Positions 17,255 through 26,087 of a DNA stretch of 64,000 nt are shown here, one piece after another. The DNA is from Streptomyces gelaticus (GTDB taxonomy: Bacteria > Actinomycetota > Actinomycetes > Streptomycetales > Streptomycetaceae). Each line of letters opens with the position of its first letter. Positions within the stretch are counted from its first letter, which is position 1. Under the pieces are notes generated by a model. It did not search any database. It had not been told where the DNA came from and saw only the letters and a list, made by a program, of their open reading frames with translations. The stretch lies in the NCBI RefSeq assembly GCF_014649535.1, contig NZ_BMTF01000016.1, forward strand, positions 107,138-171,137, in the 5' to 3' direction. Made by a program: the position numbers and the translations under genes.

Positions 17255-17757
17255 ATGGTCAGCTCACCACATGAAGCGCAGCATCGGATTTTCCAGGAGA
17301 ATCCGACATTGTTCGCCAGTGCCTTCCGGGCCCTGGGTGTCCCTTTTCCCGAATCGGTTGCTGTCTCCCTATTGGATACGGACCTGACCGAGATGCGCCC
17401 CGTCGAGCGCCACGTCGACACGCTGTTACGGATCGATGTGGTGGGCGGCAGGAGGCCGGCCTGGGCGATACCCCGGCCCGCGAGATCTGGAGGAATCTGA
17501 TGAGTGCGAGCCTCAGCCACTTCCGCGGCATCGTCGCCGAAAGCTTCCGGGATGAGGGGCGGGAAGAGGGACGGGAAGAAGGTACGGCGGAGGGGCAGGC
17601 CCGCATCGTGCTGCGGATTCTGGATCGTCGCGGGGTGCCGGTGGATGACACGGTCCGGGAGCGGATCGGTTCGTGCCGGGATTCCGAGTTGCTCGACACC
17701 TGGTCCGACAGGGCGCTCACGGCAACGACAGCCGACGAGCTGTTCGGCCAGGACTGA
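17255..17757 (+). pseudogene. Rpn/PD-(D/E)XK nuclease-like gene with large internal deletion
   Basis: The first part, starting VSSPHEAQHRIFQENPTLFA at ATG 17255, and a later part, GLGDTPAREIWRNLM then SASLSHFRGIVAESFRDEG ending at 17757, are the two ends of a Streptomyces Rpn-like (recombination-promoting nuclease / transposase-fold) family of about 300 aa, as I remember it. They stand in different frames. The whole central nuclease core, about 200 residues, is missing, with a junction near 17437-17450. The N-terminal piece would stop at 17500; the C-terminal piece retains GREEGREEGTAEG and a helical tail. A TTA codon at 17426 would have made the parent gene bldA-dependent. Almost certainly inactive. 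Confidence 0.7.
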
Positions 17758-17780
17758 CGCTCCGTTCGGGCAGGTTTGAT

Positions 17781-18410
17781 CTACGGCAGCAGCCGCTGCT
17801 CCTTGGCGACGGCGACGGCGCCCGCGCGGGTGTCGACGCCGAGTTTGTCGTAGATCCGGCCGAGGTGGGTCTTGACCGTGGCCTCGCTGATGAACAGGGC
17901 GCGGGCGATGTCGCGGTTGCCCAGGCCCTGGGAGAGCTGGGCCAGGATGTCGAGCTCTCGGTCGGTGAGGGTGGGCAGCGGCTTGCGCATCCGGGCCATG
18001 ACGCGACTGGCCACCGGCGGGGAGAGCGTGGTGCGGCCCTGGGCGGCCGAGCGGATCGCGGCGAAGAGTTCCTCGGGGCGCTCGGCCTTCAGCAGATAGC
18101 CGGTGGCGCCCGCCTCGATGGCCCGGGTGATGTCGGCGTCCGTGTCGTACGTGGTGAGGACCAGCACATGCACGCCGGTGGCGGCGATGCGGCGGGTGGC
18201 CTCGACGCCGTCGATGCCCTCGCCGAGCTGGAGGTCCATCAGGATGACGTCCGGGGTGAGCTTGGTGGCCAGGGCGACGGCCTCCTCGCCGCTGCCGGCC
18301 TCGCCGACGACCTCGATGTCCGGTTCGCTGCCGAGGAGGGCGAGCAGACCGGCGCGCACGACGACGTGGTCGTCGCAGAGCAGGATGCGTACGGGCGGCG
18401 TCGCGGTCAT
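17781..18410 (-). CDS. NarL/LuxR-family response regulator, SenR-like
   Basis: 209 aa. Receiver domain with acidic pair D13-D14 (LLCDDHVVVRAG), phosphoacceptor D59 (VILMDLQL) and lysine in LLKAERPEEL. The C-terminal LuxR helix-turn-helix reads LTDRELDILAQLSQGLGNRD and continues into ISEATVKTHLGRIYDKL. Its ATG overlaps the kinase stop (ATGA), so the pair is translationally coupled. The haem-binding HbpS-like gene lies divergently beyond the kinase, the arrangement of the SenS/SenR/HbpS redox-sensing system of Streptomyces. A 20-bp palindrome at 19763-19782 is a candidate binding site. Confidence 0.93.
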   Translation of the reverse strand: MTATPPVRILLCDDHVVVRAGLLALLGSEPDIEVVGEAGSGEEAVALATKLTPDVILMDLQLGEGIDGVEATRRIAATGVHVLVLTTYDTDADITRAIEAGATGYLLKAERPEELFAAIRSAAQGRTTLSPPVASRVMARMRKPLPTLTDRELDILAQLSQGLGNRDIARALFISEATVKTHLGRIYDKLGVDTRAGAVAVAKEQRLLP

Positions 18411-19672
18411 GCGAGGTCCTCCGGGACGGTCGGCGGGGCGGCGGGGGTGAGGGGGACGGCGGCGGACAGCACCGTACCCTCGCCCGGCACCGACTCGATC
18501 GTCAGCGTGCCGCCGAGCTGCTGCAGCCGGGCCCGGATCGCGGGCAGCCCGTGACCGCGCACGCTGCCGGTCGTCCGGGCGGCCTCGGTGGGGGTGAAGC
18601 CCTGCCCGTTGTCGGCGATGTCCAGGACGACCCGGTCGTCGAGGTGGGTCAGCGTGAGCGCCGCCTCCGTCGCGTGGGCGTGCTCCTTCACATTGGCCAG
18701 CGCGCCCTGGGCGATGCGCCACAGCGCGGACTGCGTCCGGTCGGGCAGCGCGGTGTGCCCCTCGCCCTCCACATGGCAGCGGACCGTGAGCCGCCCCTGC
18801 CCCTGCGCCGTCTCGCGGGTGGCCAGGGCGCGCAGGGCCGCCTCCAGGCCGCCGCCCTCCGCGAGATCGGCCGGCGCCAGGTCGTGGACGAAGCGGCGGG
18901 CCTCGGCGAGATTGCGTTCCGCGATGCCGGTGGCGGTACGGACGTGGCGGCGGGCGGTCGACGGGTCGGCGTCCCAGGTGCGGTCGGCGGCCTGGAGCAG
19001 CATCTGCTGACTGGACAGGCCCTGCGCCAGGGTGTCGTGGATCTCCATGGAGAGCCGCTGGCGTTCGGCGAGGGTTCCCTCGCGGCGTTCGGTGGCGGCC
19101 AGTTCGCGGCGGGTGCGCAGCAGGTCGTCGATGAGTTCGCGCTGGCGCTCGGACAGTTCGCGCTGGCGCTCGGCCTGACGCTGCATATGGACGAAGACCG
19201 CCGTCGCGACCGCCGCCACGGCGGGCGGGGCGAGCACCAGATTCGGGTCGAAGCCCTCGGCGAGCCGCAGTTGGGCGGCGACGACGAACAGCGTGAGCAG
19301 GGCGACGAGCGCCAGCGCGGCGCGCGGCGGCAGGATGCGCAGCCCGGTGAAGAAGAGCGGCACCGCGCACCACGCGAAGCTCGGTGCGAGGACGACCACC
19401 ACCATCCACACGGCGACCAGCGCCCCCAGCCACACCAGGGAGCGCGGCGTCGGACGCGAGCCGAGCACCGGCCCGAGCACGTACAGCACGGCGAGGGCGA
19501 CGGAGAGCGCGATGATCCACGGGGTGCGGGCCTCGCCGGGGTGGCGCAGCAGGAACCGGGTGAGCGAGGCGCCGAGCAGCAGGAAGAACGCGGCGTGCAT
19601 CAGGAGCGTGAGCCACCGCGCGTCCGGGTCGCCGGTCCGGTCCGGTGCGGCGGATGGGGTTCGGCGCTTCAC
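18407..19672 (-). CDS. sensor histidine kinase (HPK7/NarX type), SenS-like
   Basis: 421 aa from the GTG at 19672, which has GAGAGG six bases upstream; an ATG at 19738 would add 22 residues and lacks a ribosome site. The N-terminal half has five or six membrane segments (LLMHAAFFLLLGASL, PWIIALSVALAVLYVLG, LVWLGALVAVWMVVVVLA, ALALVALLTLFVVAAQL, AVAAVATAVFVHM), then a coiled coil (RQAERQRELSERQRELID). HisKA_3 follows, with H212 in RLSMEIHDTLAQG, then an HATPase with DNGQGF. Such multi-helix sensors perceive membrane or extracytoplasmic signals. In SenS the signal comes from exported HbpS, and the neighbouring gene here fits that. Confidence 0.9.
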   Translation of the reverse strand: MKRRTPSAAPDRTGDPDARWLTLLMHAAFFLLLGASLTRFLLRHPGEARTPWIIALSVALAVLYVLGPVLGSRPTPRSLVWLGALVAVWMVVVVLAPSFAWCAVPLFFTGLRILPPRAALALVALLTLFVVAAQLRLAEGFDPNLVLAPPAVAAVATAVFVHMQRQAERQRELSERQRELIDDLLRTRRELAATERREGTLAERQRLSMEIHDTLAQGLSSQQMLLQAADRTWDADPSTARRHVRTATGIAERNLAEARRFVHDLAPADLAEGGGLEAALRALATRETAQGQGRLTVRCHVEGEGHTALPDRTQSALWRIAQGALANVKEHAHATEAALTLTHLDDRVVLDIADNGQGFTPTEAARTTGSVRGHGLPAIRARLQQLGGTLTIESVPGEGTVLSAAVPLTPAAPPTVPEDLA

Positions 19673-19762
19673 CTCGTACCTCTCGCTCCTGGGGGCTGTC
19701 CCGTAAGCGGCACCGCTGACCTGTATGGATACATTCATGGTCGCCCCGGGTGACCACCCGCG

Positions 19763-19782
19763 CATCAGCCGATCGGCTGATG
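19763..19782. promoter_or_regulatory. perfect 20-bp palindrome between kinase and HbpS-like gene
   Basis: CATCAGCCGATCGGCTGATG is fully self-complementary. It lies 91 bases before the kinase start and 122 bases before the hbpS-like start, a natural binding site for the LuxR-type regulator. Confidence 0.6.
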
Positions 19783-19903
19783 GGGCCGTCGGCCGTCCCG
19801 CGTGCGGTGTCGAGCCGGTCCGCCGACCGTACGGGGCCGGGGCCGGCCGGAGCATGGACGACAGAGCCGAACGTGCTCATCCACCGCCGCTGAGGAGTCC
19901 ACC

Positions 19904-20461
19904 ATGAAGAAGCTGTCGCTGCGTACCCGTGTCCTGACCGGTGCCGCCGTCGTCGCCGTCCTCGGCGCGGGGACCTTCGGCGCGATGTCCGCCAGCGCCT
20001 CCACCCCGGCCGCCGCGCCCGCCGCCGCCGTCCAGGCCGACGCCGCGAACCGCAACCTCCAGCAGACCACCCACCTGACGGTCGAGGCCGCCACCAAGGC
20101 CGCCCGGGCGACCCTCGACGCCGCGAAGAAGGAGAACCAGCGCGTCTCCGTCGCCGTCGTCGACCGCAACGGCAACACCCTCGTCACCCTGCGCGGCGAC
20201 GGCGCCGGGCCGCAGTCCTACGAGTCGGCCGTGAAGAAGGCGTACACCGCCGTCTCCTGGAACGCCCCCACCTCCGAGCTGACCAAGCGCCTGGCGAACG
20301 TCCCCACCCTGAAGGACATCCCCGGCACCCTCTTCCTCGCGGGCGGTGCCCCCGTCACCGCCAAGGACGCCCCGATCGCGGGCATCGGCGTGGCCGGCGC
20401 CCCGAGCGGCGACCTCGACGAGAAGTTCGCCCGGGCCGGCGTGGCCTCCCTCGGCAACTGA
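19904..20461 (+). CDS. secreted GlcG/HbpS-family haem-degrading/binding protein
   Basis: 185 aa. Export signal at residues 1-33 (KKLSLRTRVLTGAAVVAVLG, then an ASASTPAAA cleavage region). The mature part is a GlcG/HbpS domain: LTVEAATKAARATLDAAKKE, then VSVAVVDRNGNTLVTLRGDG (first strands), YESAVKKAYTAVSWNAPTSEL, and GGAPVTAKDAPIAGIGVAGA (glycine-rich turn). In S. reticuli HbpS binds haem and iron, and modulates the SenS kinase under oxidative stress. The adjacent divergent two-component genes support the same role here. ATG 19904 is chosen because TGAGGAG lies upstream and the signal peptide begins there. Confidence 0.85.
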   Translation: MKKLSLRTRVLTGAAVVAVLGAGTFGAMSASASTPAAAPAAAVQADAANRNLQQTTHLTVEAATKAARATLDAAKKENQRVSVAVVDRNGNTLVTLRGDGAGPQSYESAVKKAYTAVSWNAPTSELTKRLANVPTLKDIPGTLFLAGGAPVTAKDAPIAGIGVAGAPSGDLDEKFARAGVASLGN

Positions 20462-20511
20462 GCGCCGAGCAGGCAGAACAGGCCGGACAGCCCGACCGAC
20501 AGGAGTAGGAC

Positions 20512-20961
20512 ATGAACGCCCTCGATCAACAACTGCTCGACGCCGTCGTACGCCCCGCCGACGGCAGGCTGTTGCTGCCGTTCGAGGGCGAACGGCTCGT
20601 CGTCCTCGATCCGCGCACCGGCCGGAGCACCGTCGAGCCGATGACCGCCGACACCCACCAGCACGGCGCGACGCTCGCCCCCGACGGCACCCTGCTGGTC
20701 GTCGGCACCGGCCCGATCCGCTCCGACGACGAGGGCCCCTCCCTGACCGTCCGCACCCCCGGGGGCACCGAGCGCGTGGTGCCGCTGGACGGGCCGCACG
20801 AGGACGTGGCGGTGTCCGGCGACAGCCGCACGGCGTACGTCACCGAGGGCTTCACCCGCGACGGGTACGGCAACGGCATCACCGTCGTCGATCTCACGGG
20901 CGAGCGGCGGCCGTTCGAAGTGGTCGCGGGCTCCCGTCCGCTGGGGATCGCGGTGCTCTGA
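20512..20961 (+). CDS. beta-propeller (YncE/SMP-30-like) fragment-length protein
   Basis: 149 aa, cytosolic by composition, with about three blades of repeats: RLLLPFEGERLVVLDPRTGR, GATLAPDGTLLVVGTGPI, VAVSGDSRTAYVTEGFTRDG, ITVVDLTGERRPFEVVAG. A full propeller needs at least four to seven blades, so this is either a short oligomerising form or the remnant of a longer one. It follows the HbpS-like gene by 50 bases on the same strand, with GACAGGAGTAG as ribosome site, so the two are probably co-transcribed. Confidence 0.7.
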   Translation: MNALDQQLLDAVVRPADGRLLLPFEGERLVVLDPRTGRSTVEPMTADTHQHGATLAPDGTLLVVGTGPIRSDDEGPSLTVRTPGGTERVVPLDGPHEDVAVSGDSRTAYVTEGFTRDGYGNGITVVDLTGERRPFEVVAGSRPLGIAVL

Positions 20962-21006
20962 GCTGATATCCCGCCAATCGGGCATTCCGTGCCTAGGATC
21001 GCCGGT

Positions 21007-22416
21007 GTGGATCAGCGAACGTCTGTACGCCGAACGGCTTGCTTCGCCGCCCTCGCCCTGCTGGTGCTGACGACGTCCACCGGTTGCACCGGCGGGGTCG
21101 AGGGCACGCCCGGCGCCTTTGGCCTGCGCGACCCGTACTTCCCGAAGCTCGGCAACGGCGGCTACGACGTCACGCACTACGACCTCGCGCTCGACGTCGA
21201 CCCGGCAGCCCGCCGGCTGCGCGGCACCGCCACGATCACCGCGCGCGCCACCCAGGACCTCAGCGCCTTCAACCTCGATCTCGTCGGACTCACCGTGGAC
21301 TCGGCGGCGGTCGAGGGCCGCCCCGCCGCCGTCAACCGGGCGGGGCAGGAGCTGACACTGCGCCCCGACGCCGAAGTCATGAGCCGTCTGCGCAAGGGCC
21401 GCACCTTCCGCACGGTCGTCCGCTACTCGGGCTCGCCGCGGACCCTCACCGATTCCGACGGTTCGAAGGAGGGCTGGCTGAGGACCGCGGACGGCTCGGT
21501 CGCGCTCGGTGAACCGACCGGTTCGATGACCTGGTTCCCCGGCAACAACCACCCGAGCGACAAGGCCTCGTACGACATCGCCGTCACCGTCCCCGAGGGG
21601 CTGACTGCGGTGTCCAACGGCCAGCCGGTCTCCCGGCGCAGCTCGGGCACCACCACCACGTTCCGCTGGCACAGTCCCGGACCGATGGCGAGCTATCTCG
21701 CGACCGTCGCCATCGGCCGCTTCGACACGAAGACGTCGACGACCCCGGACGGCATCGAGGTGTTCACCGCCGCGGACACGACGGTGGCGGCGGACAGCGC
21801 GCGCATTCTCGCCCGCGTTCCCGAGGTCGTGAAGTGGGAGGCGCAGCGCTTCGGCCCGTACCCCTTCTCCGCCACGGGCGCGATCGTCGAGCGCCACGGG
21901 GACGCCGGCTACGCCCTGGAGACCCAGACCCGGCCCTTCTTCCCCGGGCCGCCGGACGCCGGACTGCTCGTCCACGAGATGGCCCACCAGTGGTTCGGGG
22001 ACTCCGTCACGCCCGAGAGCTGGCGGGACATGTGGCTCAACGAGGGTTTCGCGACGTACGCGGAGTGGCTGTGGGAGGCCGACAAGGAGGGCGTCCCCGT
22101 CCAGGACCGGTTCGACGCCGCCTTCGAGGACGATGACAACTGGGCCTTCCCGCCGGCCGATCCGCCGACGGCCGCGGACATCTCGCAGGCGCCGGTGTAC
22201 GGGCGCGGGGCGATGGTCGTCCACAAGGTCCGGCAGGCTGTGGGCGACGACCGGCGTTTCTTCGCGCTCCTCAGGGGCTGGACGAAGGCCCACCGGCACG
22301 GCAACGCCTCGACCGCCGACTTCACCGCCTATGTGGAGAAGACGACCGGTCAGGATCTGACGGAGCTGTGGGACACCTGGCTGTACGGCAGGAGCCGGCC
22401 CGCCTCGAAGGGCTGA
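21007..22416 (+). CDS. M1-family metallopeptidase, lipoprotein
   Basis: About 469 aa from GTG 21007. The lipoprotein signal (LVLTTSTGC) places it on the outer face of the membrane. The M1 N-terminal beta domain (YDVTHYDLALDVD) is followed by the catalytic zinc site H323-E324-x-x-H327 (HEMAHQWFGD) with distal E346 (WLNEGFATYAEW). The exopeptidase GxMEN motif is not obvious; GDAGYALETQ sits in its place, as in several actinobacterial M1 enzymes. TAGGAT seven bases before GTG 21007 suggests a leaderless mRNA; GTG 20989 is the alternative. The C-terminal armadillo domain is missing, so it is a short M1 form. Confidence 0.9.
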   Translation: MDQRTSVRRTACFAALALLVLTTSTGCTGGVEGTPGAFGLRDPYFPKLGNGGYDVTHYDLALDVDPAARRLRGTATITARATQDLSAFNLDLVGLTVDSAAVEGRPAAVNRAGQELTLRPDAEVMSRLRKGRTFRTVVRYSGSPRTLTDSDGSKEGWLRTADGSVALGEPTGSMTWFPGNNHPSDKASYDIAVTVPEGLTAVSNGQPVSRRSSGTTTTFRWHSPGPMASYLATVAIGRFDTKTSTTPDGIEVFTAADTTVAADSARILARVPEVVKWEAQRFGPYPFSATGAIVERHGDAGYALETQTRPFFPGPPDAGLLVHEMAHQWFGDSVTPESWRDMWLNEGFATYAEWLWEADKEGVPVQDRFDAAFEDDDNWAFPPADPPTAADISQAPVYGRGAMVVHKVRQAVGDDRRFFALLRGWTKAHRHGNASTADFTAYVEKTTGQDLTELWDTWLYGRSRPASKG

Positions 22417-22446
22417 CCGGCTCCCGTCGGAGTACCGCTGGTCGCG

Positions 22447-24027
22447 CTACTTCACGTTGACACCGCTCCAGGCGGCGCCGACGGCCGCGAGCTCGGCGCT
22501 GTCCGCGCCGTACAGGTCGGTCGCCGCCTTCTCGGTCGCCTCACGGGCGCCCGCGTAGTCGGTGGACGACGTCATGTACTCGGCGAGGGCCTTGTACCAG
22601 ATCTGGACGGCCTTGTCCCGGCCGATGCCGGTGACGGTCGAGCCGTCGGCGGTCGGGGAGTCGTAGTCGACCCCGTTGATGGTCTTCGCGCCGCTGCCCT
22701 CGGACAGCAGGTAGAAGAAGTGGTTGGCGACGCCGGAGGAGTAGTGCACGTCGAGGTCGCCGACGTTGCTGTCCCAGTAGTCGGCCGAGCCGCCGTCCTT
22801 GCTCGGCTTGTCCATGTAGCGCAGCGGGGTGCCGTCGCCGTTGATGTCGATCTTCTCGCCGATGAGGTAGTCGCCGATGTCCGTGCTGTTGTCGGCGGCG
22901 AACTCGACCGAGGTGCCGAGGATGTCGCTGGTCGCCTCGTTCAGACCGCCGGACTCACCGAAGTAGTCGAGGTTGGCGGTGGACGCGGTCAGGCCGTGGC
23001 TCATCTCGTGGCCCGCGACGTCGAGGGCGGTCAGCGCGCTCTTGTTGTCGGCGCCGTCGCCGTACGTCATGCAGAAGCAGCTGTCGTCCCAGAACGCGTT
23101 GACGTACGCGTCGCCGTAGTGGACCCGCGAGTACGCGGCCTTGCCGTCACCGGCGATGCCGTCGCGGCCGAACGCCGACTTGTAGAAGTCCCAGGTCTGC
23201 GCGGCGCCGTAGGCGGCGTCGACCGCGGCGGTCTGGCGGTCGTTGCCGGTGCCGTCGCCCCAGGTGTCGTCGTCGTCCGTGACCAGGTCGCCGGTGCCGC
23301 TCTCGCCCTGGTTGAGGTCGTACGTCTTGTGGCCGCCGCGGCCGCCGTCGGTCAGCTCGAAGCCGGAGCCGGACGCGGTGGTCGTCAGCTCGACCTCACC
23401 GCTGTACTGGCTGTTGCCGACACCGGTCTCGACCGCCTCGTAGCTCTGGAGCTTCTTGCCGGTGATCGCGTCGGTGATGGTGTGCAGCCGGCTCGGGGTG
23501 CCGTCCTTCTGCACCCCGGTCCTCACCGTCTCCAGGGCGAGGACGGGCTTGCCGGAGGCCGCCCAGATCACCTTGCGGGCGGCGGCCGCGGTCTTGATCT
23601 TCGGCGTCGTGGAGGGCACCGATATCCGGGCCTCGGTCGCCTTGGTGACGCCCTTGAGCTTTCCGCCGGGGGCGGTGTGGGTGACGAGGTCGCCGCCGAG
23701 CACGGGCAGCCCGTCGTAGGTGCGCTCGTAGCGGGTGTGGACCGTGCCGTCGGCGTCCTTGATCACGTCGCGGACGATCAGCTTCTCCTTGCCGCCCAGG
23801 CCGAGGGAGTCGGCGGCCGAAGAGGCTTCGCTCTGCGCGGACTTGATGGCGGCCATGCGCTGCGAGGCCTTGTTCGCGCCGAAGGGGACGACGCTGCGAG
23901 TGGCGGAGGGGCTGTCATTGCCGTTGTCGGGTACGGCGTTCGCCGCACCGGTCTGCATGCCTACGACGACCATCGCGGCCACTGCGGCCAGGGCTGCGGC
24001 GCGACGGGTGTTCATGTGGGGGGTCAT
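22447..24027 (-). CDS. secreted M4-family (thermolysin-like) metallopeptidase
   Basis: 526 aa preproenzyme. The signal peptide (TRRAAALAAVAAMVVVGMQT, cleavage near ANA) is followed by FTP and PepSY propeptide segments (about 55-200: SLGLGGKEKLIVRDVIKD, RISVPSTTPKIKTAA, YEAVETG). The mature catalytic domain has zinc site H340-E341-x-x-H344 (GHEMSHGLT) and distal E364 (GGLNEATSD). Catalytic His is in GVANHFFYLLSEG. It acts outside the cell on proteins. GGAGAG precedes the ATG at 24027. It is convergent with the M1 gene, 30 bases away. An I36 inhibitor is encoded 13 kb upstream in the window. Confidence 0.95.
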   Translation of the reverse strand: MTPHMNTRRAAALAAVAAMVVVGMQTGAANAVPDNGNDSPSATRSVVPFGANKASQRMAAIKSAQSEASSAADSLGLGGKEKLIVRDVIKDADGTVHTRYERTYDGLPVLGGDLVTHTAPGGKLKGVTKATEARISVPSTTPKIKTAAAARKVIWAASGKPVLALETVRTGVQKDGTPSRLHTITDAITGKKLQSYEAVETGVGNSQYSGEVELTTTASGSGFELTDGGRGGHKTYDLNQGESGTGDLVTDDDDTWGDGTGNDRQTAAVDAAYGAAQTWDFYKSAFGRDGIAGDGKAAYSRVHYGDAYVNAFWDDSCFCMTYGDGADNKSALTALDVAGHEMSHGLTASTANLDYFGESGGLNEATSDILGTSVEFAADNSTDIGDYLIGEKIDINGDGTPLRYMDKPSKDGGSADYWDSNVGDLDVHYSSGVANHFFYLLSEGSGAKTINGVDYDSPTADGSTVTGIGRDKAVQIWYKALAEYMTSSTDYAGAREATEKAATDLYGADSAELAAVGAAWSGVNVK

Positions 24028-24244
24028 GCGCTCTCCGTTGCTCGTTCCGTGGGGGGTTACGAGCCGAGAGCGTGCCACCGAATGAGCGACATTGACGGTG
24101 CACTAACAAATACCTCACATTTATTTGACCACTTCTTGTCCGAATGGAATACACATGTGTTCGCTAATCGGCGGGAGTTGAGCGTAGATGTCCGATGACT
24201 GTGTATACGGGAGGGTGTGCGCATGCTCCGGCCGCGCACACGCA

Positions 24245-24275
24245 AAAGCTCCCGGCCGGGGTGGCCGGGAGCTTT
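24245..24275 (-). terminator. terminator of the TerD-family gene
   Basis: AAAGCTCCCGGCC and GGCCGGGAGCTTT form a perfect 13-bp stem with a five-base loop. On the minus strand it ends in a T-run. Confidence 0.85.
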
Positions 24276-24293
24276 CGCGAAGGTGCCCGTGCG

Positions 24294-24869
24294 TCAGAGG
24301 TTGACGCCGAAGTCCTGGGCGATGCCGCGCAGGCCGGAGGCGTAACCCTGGCCGACGGCACGGAACTTCCACTCGGCGCCGTTGCGGTACAGCTCGCCGA
24401 AGACCATGGCGGTCTCGGTGGCGGCGTCCTCGCTCAGGTCGTAGCGGGCGATCTCGGTGCCGCCGGCCTGGTTGATGATGCGGATGAACGCGTTGCGCAC
24501 CTGGCCGAAGTTCTGGCTGCGGGTCTCGGCGTCGTAGATGGAGACCGGGAAGACGATCTTGTCGACATCGGCCGGCAGGCCCGCCAGGTTGACGTTGATC
24601 TGCTCGTCGTCGCCCTCGCCCTGGCCCGTGACGTTGTCACCGGTGTGGACGATGGTCTGGTCGGGCGTCGACTTGTTGTTGAAGAAGACGAAGTGGCCGT
24701 CGGAGACGACCTTCCCGCCTGCGTTGACCGCGATCGCCGAGGCGTCGAGGTCGAAGTCGGTGCCGGTGGTGGTGCGGACGTCCCAGCCGAGGCCGACCGT
24801 GACGGCGGTCAGGCCCGGGGCCTCCTTGGTGAGGGAGACGTTGCCGCCCTTGGACAGGCTTACAGCCAT
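24294..24869 (-). CDS. TerD-family stress protein
   Basis: 191 aa, a single TerD domain. It starts with the family-standard VSLSKGGNVSLTKEAPGL. The calcium-binding motif TDFDLDASAIAVNA is near residues 38-51, and the second site EGDDEQINVNLAGLP near 86-100. It is cytosolic and binds Ca2+; TerD proteins in Streptomyces are tied to tellurite resistance, differentiation and calcium signalling. Many paralogues exist per genome, so the exact role is open. AAGGGA precedes the ATG. Transcribed alone. Confidence 0.95.
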   Translation of the reverse strand: MAVSLSKGGNVSLTKEAPGLTAVTVGLGWDVRTTTGTDFDLDASAIAVNAGGKVVSDGHFVFFNNKSTPDQTIVHTGDNVTGQGEGDDEQINVNLAGLPADVDKIVFPVSIYDAETRSQNFGQVRNAFIRIINQAGGTEIARYDLSEDAATETAMVFGELYRNGAEWKFRAVGQGYASGLRGIAQDFGVNL

Positions 24870-25061
24870 GGGAAGTCCCTTTCGTCGTCGATTGCGGGCC
24901 TCGTGCCATCACGAAAGCTACCGTCACAGGCCATAACGCGGGCAAGGGGGCAGGAGGTTCCTGATCCCTTTACTTTCTTTACCGAAATCCCCCGGCCGGA
25001 CGGCCGGCCGGTACGGCAAAAGAAGGTGACGAACCCCTGCGGTCCGGGGAACATGGGTGCC

Positions 25062-25487
25062 ATGTCCGGGCCCTATGTCATCCGCGGTTCGGTCTCCCTG
25101 CCGGAGGCCGAGCTCATGTGGCGTTTCTCGCGGTCCTCGGGACCCGGCGGGCAGCACGTCAACACCAGCGATTCCCAGGTGGAGCTCCGCTTCGACCTCG
25201 CGGCGACCGAGTCGCTCCCCGAGGTGTGGAAGGAGCGGGCGCTCCAGCGTCTGGAGAGCAGGCTCGTGGGCGGGGTGATCGCGGTGCGGGCCTCGGAGCA
25301 CCGCTCCCAGTGGCGCAACCGCGAGACCGCTCTCGTACGTCTGGCCTCCCTGCTCGCCGAGGCGACGGCGCCGCCCCCGAGGCCGCGCCGCAAGACGCGG
25401 ATCCCACGGGGCATCAACGAGCGCCGGCTGCGCGAGAAGAAGCAGCGCGGCGAGACCAAGCGCGGCCGCTCCGGCCGCGACTGGTGA
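25062..25487 (+). CDS. arfB: peptidyl-tRNA hydrolase ArfB (stalled-ribosome rescue)
   Basis: 141 aa. GGQ-motif hydrolase (residues 29-31, SGPGGQHVN) that releases nascent chains from ribosomes stalled on broken mRNAs. The rest of the RF-1-like domain has SDSQVELRF and VIAVRASEHRSQWRNRETAL. The C-terminal tail is the diagnostic basic helix (RRLREKKQRGETKRGRSG) that occupies the empty mRNA channel, which separates ArfB from true release factors. ATG 25062 preferred; ATG 25053 is in frame. Confidence 0.93.
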   Translation: MSGPYVIRGSVSLPEAELMWRFSRSSGPGGQHVNTSDSQVELRFDLAATESLPEVWKERALQRLESRLVGGVIAVRASEHRSQWRNRETALVRLASLLAEATAPPPRPRRKTRIPRGINERRLREKKQRGETKRGRSGRDW

Positions 25488-25523
25488 GGACCGGGTCCTC
25501 TGCCCCGGTCCCCGTGGCCTGCC

Positions 25524-26087
25524 TCACCCCAACTGCCGGTACCTCCCACGGAAGTACGTCAGCGGCGCCCCTTCCGCGCTGGGCAGGTCCGCGCTCAGCA
25601 CCCGGCCGATCACCAGCGTGTGGTCGCCCGCCAGGACCCGCTGCTCGGTACGGCACTCCAGTGTGGCCAGCGCGCCGCCGATCAACGGCGCGGCGGTGAC
25701 CTCGCCCCGGGTGTACGGGATGTCCTCGAACAGCAGCCGGTCGCTGATCCGGCCCTTCATCGCGAACCGTCCGGCGACATGCCGCTGGCTCTCGGCGAGC
25801 ACGGACACCGCCCACAGCGGCTGTTCCGACAGCAGGTCGTCCATCCGGGAACCGTTGCGCAGACTCACCATCACCAGCGGCGGGTCCAGGGAGACCGACA
25901 TGAAGGCGGTCGCCGTCATGCCGACGTCCTCGCCCCGTCCGTGCTCGTCCAGCGGCGGCTCCTGGGCGGTGATCAGCACGACGCCGGCGGCCAGCCGGGC
26001 GAGGGCGCCTCGGAACTCATCGTTGCTCACCCCCTCAGCATGGGGGATGGGCCGGGGGCGTGGGGCGGGGGTCGTCGTCTGCAGCAC
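25524..26087 (-). CDS. flavin reductase-like (FMN-binding split-barrel) protein
   Basis: About 187 aa. Flavin-reductase domain: GVVLITAQ, then GMTATAFMSVSLDPPLVMVS (flavin-phosphate loop; the TATAFxSVSLDPPL pattern is diagnostic), then GHxxx-like DHTLVIGRVLSADLP. It would pass NAD(P)H electrons to FMN/FAD for a partner monooxygenase or act as a small styrene-monooxygenase-type reductase. No oxygenase is adjacent. The start is uncertain: GTG 26087 has TAGCGT seven bases upstream and would be leaderless; GTG 26096 and 26030 are alternatives. Confidence 0.85.
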   Translation of the reverse strand: MLQTTTPAPRPRPIPHAEGVSNDEFRGALARLAAGVVLITAQEPPLDEHGRGEDVGMTATAFMSVSLDPPLVMVSLRNGSRMDDLLSEQPLWAVSVLAESQRHVAGRFAMKGRISDRLLFEDIPYTRGEVTAAPLIGGALATLECRTEQRVLAGDHTLVIGRVLSADLPSAEGAPLTYFRGRYRQLG

